From: Anoplopoma fimbria
Taxonomy: Eukaryota > Chordata > Actinopteri > Perciformes > Anoplopomatidae
Direction of reading: 5' to 3'
Assembly: GCF_027596085.1 (NCBI RefSeq)
Contig: NC_072464.1
Span: 16,294,624 to 16,358,623, forward strand
DNA: 64,000 bases
Positions 49,101-64,000 of this stretch are shown here, in pieces. Numbering within the stretch: position 1 is the stretch's first letter; every line of letters starts with the position of its first letter. A program made the position numbers and the translations under genes. Below the pieces are notes generated by a model. That model searched no databases. It had not been told where the DNA came from and saw only the letters and a program-made list of their open reading frames with translations.

Positions 49101-51452
49101 GCCCAAAATGTCAGTCCCCCCTGCTGTGTTATTGTCAGACATACAGCCTACGCTCACAGCCGGTGAAAGCTCGGTTGTTGCTGGGTTTAAACTGGCTCGG
49201 TATTTTGCAACCACCTGATCCATTCCTAGACTCTGTGGAAAGTGTATGAAAAGAGATGGAGTTGAAAGAGTTCCGCAGCAGAGCCGAGCCCAGCCTCTAT
49301 CCCTGCTGCTCAAACCGACGCACTGAATCAACATGAGTGTAGGCGGCTAATAATCCATGGAATTAAATGAGTGGGAGTCATTTCCCCATGTGGATGTTCT
49401 AACCTGACATTATAATACAGATTAGTGGCACTAGTGAGATATCATGTAGAAGAGTAGGTGCATGTTTTTGCATGCAGGGTTAGGCTTCCAGAAGCACCTA
49501 TGCTTTATGAATATTACTTAGTTCCTCCTGAGGCCCTCCACCGTCCTGCCGGTCAAACAGGCAGTGTGCTTTGCCTGTTCTGATTCCCTCAGGGACGAGG
49601 ATCCTGGCATTTACGCACTAATGAAAACAATCACGGGAAATATGTTAATCTACCCGGCTGTGGTTGGCTGAAACAAACTGTGCTCTTTCAAAAAGGCCAA
49701 ATGCTCCTATGAGTAATCACCTATGGCAACTGAATCCATTTAACCACTATGGCTCAGTATTTGACCCGTGCATATGATGTACTTCATACACTGTGCAGTG
49801 TAACAGAGAATAATATATATATTTTTGCAAATTAGGTCGCAGAGTTGAGAATAACGTTTTTTTGAAAAACAGCATTTATAATCACTTGTGTAACATTTGC
49901 AGGTAACAACCAAATGTATCAGTAGTCACAAAGCTTGTGAGGACATAATTACCAGGTGGGAATGACTCTGTTTAACAGTACAAAATGCTGAAAATCATCA
50001 GTTATACATGCTGATAATCTGGCAAAACAGAACCAATGATGAAATGAGCTGAACTCTTCCACGGAGCAGTGAATCCAGTATGGCTGCTGGAACTCGGCTG
50101 AAAACGGCTGCGAGGGAAGGAATAACTCAGGCTGGTAGAGACCTTATATGACTAATCATGGTAGAATATATAGGAAGGTACATGCACTATATAGCAGGAA
50201 TGCATGCAACGTGGATGTCATGCTCATCTTAATGAGAATAACATGGTTGTGCACTTCTTGTACAGCATGTAGAAAATTATGATAACTAATCCCCTCTGGA
50301 AAGAAGAAGGAAATGAGTTAAAACACACAATTTCATTACCCAATCTATGTGATGCCACAGTGGTTAAAAAGCAGCTAATGAATAAAACACTGATTTTTTT
50401 TTGTGCATGTTAACACAAATGAATACATTTTTTTCAAAGAATGTAAATAAAATACAAGGAAATTCAAATATACTATAAGATTTTGAAGAAACCAACTGTC
50501 AACGAATAAATACATTTGTACACATTACTTCTACATGCATGGAGGGATGATGATCTTTGGCCTGTAATTGATATCACCACGGGGATCTTCCTAGCATCCA
50601 CTGAACCCAGTCGATTCACATCCGCTTTCATTACACAGTGTACACAGTTATCTTTCTATTATATTTGAGGGTGATGTCCCCCTTCAGGGATTTCAGGGAG
50701 CGGCTTCAGTGGCACATAATCTTCTGAAGTTAAACAGCTCTTTGTTATGAAAAGTCGATTTTGTTTACTGATAAGCACAGGATTAAATAGTTAATTTGCT
50801 GTTAATTTATGTTTGAATAATTGTCTGTGTTGTGTGTGGGAGGATAATAATGCTGAAACCTGTGATGAACTCGAACTGTTTGTGGTTGTTTGTCATGGTT
50901 TTCCTCACTTTGATGGAAATCACCTGCTTCCACTTCAGAGAATACCTAATATAACATAGTTGACATCTGCACCCACTAGAGGTAATTAGTCGGATTGAAA
51001 ATAAACATTTTAATTATGGCACATGATATTTCATCAGTCACCTTGTAAAGAAGGTCCATATGAAACATTTTTACATTTTTATCTATGTGATGAGAGTGCA
51101 GTATGCTTCGAGTATGTTTTCTTTTTAAGAAATCATGTCAGGGCTCTTGGTAAACAAATTGAGACGCCACCTTCAGTGTCGCTTGTAAAATGCGATGATG
51201 ACACGTGTCTCGCCTTCCACTTTAATCTCCACTCTGACAAGATAAGCGTCAGTGCTGTGAAAAATCACTTGATTAAGACAAACATTGGACTCTGCGTGTG
51301 TGTTCCTCAGTTTGGCTAGGAGGACCAAATGACGTCAAAACCGGGACACGGATGTATCTCTGTCCCTGGTCCTTCTTCTTGGGAGGGGGCATGTGGGTGG
51401 GTGACACGTTGCCAGGAGCAGAAGTGACAACCTTGTGGCTGAAATATGTCTA

Positions 51453-51558
<106 letters not shown>

Positions 51559-51783
51559 TCTGAGAGAGAGATGGACTGTATTTAGTCATGCTAAGGGGCA
51601 GGACAAAGATACAAAAAACAGAAGCAACAGTAAGTGACAGAGAGGAGGAAGGGCAAACATGGAGGGATTAGTCATTATCAAAATGGAGAAGGGAAAACAT
51701 ACAAACACATATCTCCAAAGGTCTCCACTAACATACATTCTCTATTTCTCTGTATTTGTAGCTCATGAAAATCTACGACCACC

Positions 51784-51785
<2 letters not shown>

Positions 51786-51856
<71 letters not shown>
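51786..51856 (+). repeat. GT microsatellite, 71 bp
   Basis: Second of the triplet; a shorter interrupted GT run continues to 51884. Confidence 0.97.
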
Positions 51857-51857
<1 letters not shown>

Positions 51858-52040
51858 GTGTGTGAGTGCGTGTGTGTGTGTGTAGCCTACAGGGAAGACA
51901 TCTTTGTCATCAGTTCAATACTGCTGTCAGCCGCCCATGAATTATGGAAGTGTTTGGAAGTGACAAAGCACGGCTTACAGCCAAGAGACACTTTTATTGA
52001 GTTGTGAGATGTGATGGATGTGTGTGTGCACATGTATGTG

Positions 52041-52042
<2 letters not shown>

Positions 52043-52113
<71 letters not shown>
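52043..52113 (+). repeat. GT microsatellite, 71 bp
   Basis: Third of the triplet, preceded by diverged TG/CATG units from 52019. Confidence 0.97.
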
Positions 52114-52114
<1 letters not shown>

Positions 52115-53006
52115 GCATGCTCTTACCATGGTTGTGATGCAAAGACGGATGACCTCTCTTTGTTCTCATCCCCACTTTTCCTCTTAGTCTCTCACACCTT
52201 CACAACCTCTCCTGTTTCTACCTTAAAGTAGAGCTGTGCAAAGACAAAACAAATAGCGGTTTGAATGAGGTCTCCTTGCTGACATCACAGCCCAGTTTAT
52301 TCTCCTCTAATGTGGTAGCAAGCTGTTTTTTTGTACTTGGTGTACTGTTCTTCTGTTTTAAACATTTCTGTTCTGTGCTTATCCGGATCCTGTTGCTTGT
52401 TCAAGACCATGCAACTGAAATACTAAATAAATAGGTCATATCATAAAAGATAAACTGTCAGTTTTTGAGGCAGTTTGTATCTTTTCAATAGCTAAACTGA
52501 GCCACATCGGGTTACTATAACAACACAGGTGAATTAAATTCAGAGAAAAAATGCTGAGAAATTGGTAACCCCATGCAAAAACAAATTATGTAGAGATAAT
52601 ATTTTGCCATCATTAAAGAATTGAATGATAAAAATGCTAAATAAAAATTGACATGTTCATTAAAAGGTACATTTAAAGGTTTTAGCCAATGTTACTTTTA
52701 GTCAGGAACATGTTTGGTGAAGTTCTGGGTTATGAATTTTACACATACAAAAAAGAATTATTAGGGAAATGTATTAACTTAACATCAGACCCTTTCCTAT
52801 TCATGTTTCAAAAGCAAATCCAAGTGCTGAAACTACCTTTAACTGTATTATTTGGTCACAAAAAAAATGTATGCACAGCAAATGTTATTCATTAAGAAAA
52901 AAACTGTTAGGATTATAGTAAATCTCTAGAGGACACGAGTTTTACAAATTAGAAAGGTCATGTTAAATATGGTTAAGATATGCAATAACAAGGAAAAACA
53001 GTTAAG

Positions 53007-55579
<2,573 letters not shown>

Positions 55580-55790
55580 AGGTTTTTCTCCCGGTTCTCC
55601 AGATTCCTCTCAAAGTCCAATGTTATGCCGCTAAGGTTAAATCATGACTCTGAATTGCCCGTAGGTGTGAATGTGAGCGTGAATGGTTGTCCGTCTCTGT
55701 GTGTCAGCCAGGTGATAGCCTGGCATCCTGTCCAGGCTGTAGTCGGCATTCGCCCGATGTCAGCTGGGACCGGCTCAAACAAGTGGGTTT
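55580..55790 (+). mobile_element. Dispersed tRNA-headed repeat family, diverged copy 3
   Basis: It shares TCTCCCGGTTCTCCAG, GAATTGCCCGTAGGTGTGAA, GTGAATGGTTGTC and ATCCTGTCCAGGCTG with the copy at 30155 but with many differences and no head. It is older or a subfamily, lying 650 bp downstream of the asmt stop. Confidence 0.65.
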
Positions 55791-56100
55791 AATGTAAAGT
55801 TAAAGTTAAATATTTTGATTGATATAATGTTGTGCGTCACACTGCCCAGTACTGGTCATGCTTCAGGAGTAGTATTAACAAAATGTATTTCCCTAATTGC
55901 TAATGAGTCATTGAATTGACTCTCCCGCTCCAGTAAATCTTCACACACTGTTGCCGTGAACACCATTTGTCCATTAGTACTTTGTTTTAACAACTATTTG
56001 GTGCTGTATCTGAAAAAATACTCTTATTTTGCTGCAAATTGAGTATTTTGTCAGCAAGCATTTCCATTTGACTCGGAATTTCTCTGCCCGAAGTTATCTT

Positions 56101-56106
56101 TTTATT
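56101..56106 (-). terminator. Candidate poly(A) signal of asmt
   Basis: On the - strand AATAAA occurs about 340 bp past the asmt stop. A variant ATTAAA lies closer, near 56248-56243. Either could end the transcript, and the sequence alone does not decide. Confidence 0.3.
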
Positions 56107-56444
56107 GCAGATTAAATGTGAGTTAGTTTTTTTTTATATGGGATGCTAATTTACAGGAAATGTATTTAAAATGATGCACAATAGTCCAGAATACACAGTA
56201 TCCAGAATTAAGCAGCCATAAAAATGGGCCTTGGTTTGAATATTTAATAATAATGTAATAATAATAATAACGGATATATGGTATTGTCATACAGTTTGAG
56301 CAACTTTTTTTTTTGAAGAAGAAGAAACTTAAGGTGACATCCAACAAAAAATCCCAAAATAGTACAGTTGTAGTAGAAGAAAAAAAGGTTTCCAGGTAGT
56401 GTGAGTTTTCAGTCCTGGCACACTAGCAGCCTTATCTGTCGGCC

Positions 56445-63932
<7,488 letters not shown>

Positions 63933-63936
63933 CTTG

Positions 63937-63953
63937 ACACACACACACACACA

Positions 63954-64000
<47 letters not shown>
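63937..64000 (+). repeat. CA then GA simple repeat at the window edge
   Basis: A 19-bp CA run (63937-63955) touches the asmt acceptor, then an AG run (63957 onward) continues off the window. Confidence 0.95.

Overview
This window is nuclear DNA from a ray-finned (teleost) fish. The reasons are interrupted genes with GT-AG introns, fish-type protein sequences, a very high load of long CA/GT microsatellites, and several dispersed repeats whose sequences I recognise as teleost-wide. There are no bacterial features such as operons, ribosome binding sites or CRISPR arrays. The species cannot be fixed from the sequence.

Two real protein-coding genes are visible, both cut by the window edges and pointing at each other. 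On the left, + strand, are the last five coding exons of dhrsx (3139-17767), a short-chain dehydrogenase/reductase now linked to dolichol synthesis; a likely poly(A) signal lies at 18033. On the right, - strand, are the last four coding exons of asmt (63932 down to 56445), acetylserotonin O-methyltransferase, the last enzyme of melatonin synthesis. All joins keep the reading frame and homology runs continuously across them, so no exon appears to be missing inside the window. The 5' exons of dhrsx lie left of position 1 and those of asmt lie right of 64000. The two genes act in unrelated pathways. Their tail-to-tail order matches the human pseudoautosomal region PAR1, where ASMT and DHRSX are also convergent neighbours.

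The 38 kb between the stop codons (17768-56444) holds no gene I can support. It contains three copies of one tRNA-headed repeat (25513, 30155, 55580); one copy of a second tRNA-derived SINE (33946), whose sister copy lies in a dhrsx intron (5320); a composite repeat with a 28-bp minisatellite (31097); a small retroposed insert with a 14-bp target duplication (42255); an LTR-like piece (43730); and many CA/GT arrays. The dhrsx introns also hold a MITE-like element (8569), and the longest asmt intron holds a repeat built of internal near-duplicates (59520).

The most unusual signals are: UG-rich tracts sitting directly against more than half of the splice acceptors and against two donors; about 18 CA/GT arrays of 67 bp or more in 64 kb, 13 of them 100-131 bp long; and a perfect 28-bp inverted repeat with an 8-nt loop at 25449-25512. 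I found no clearly new gene system.
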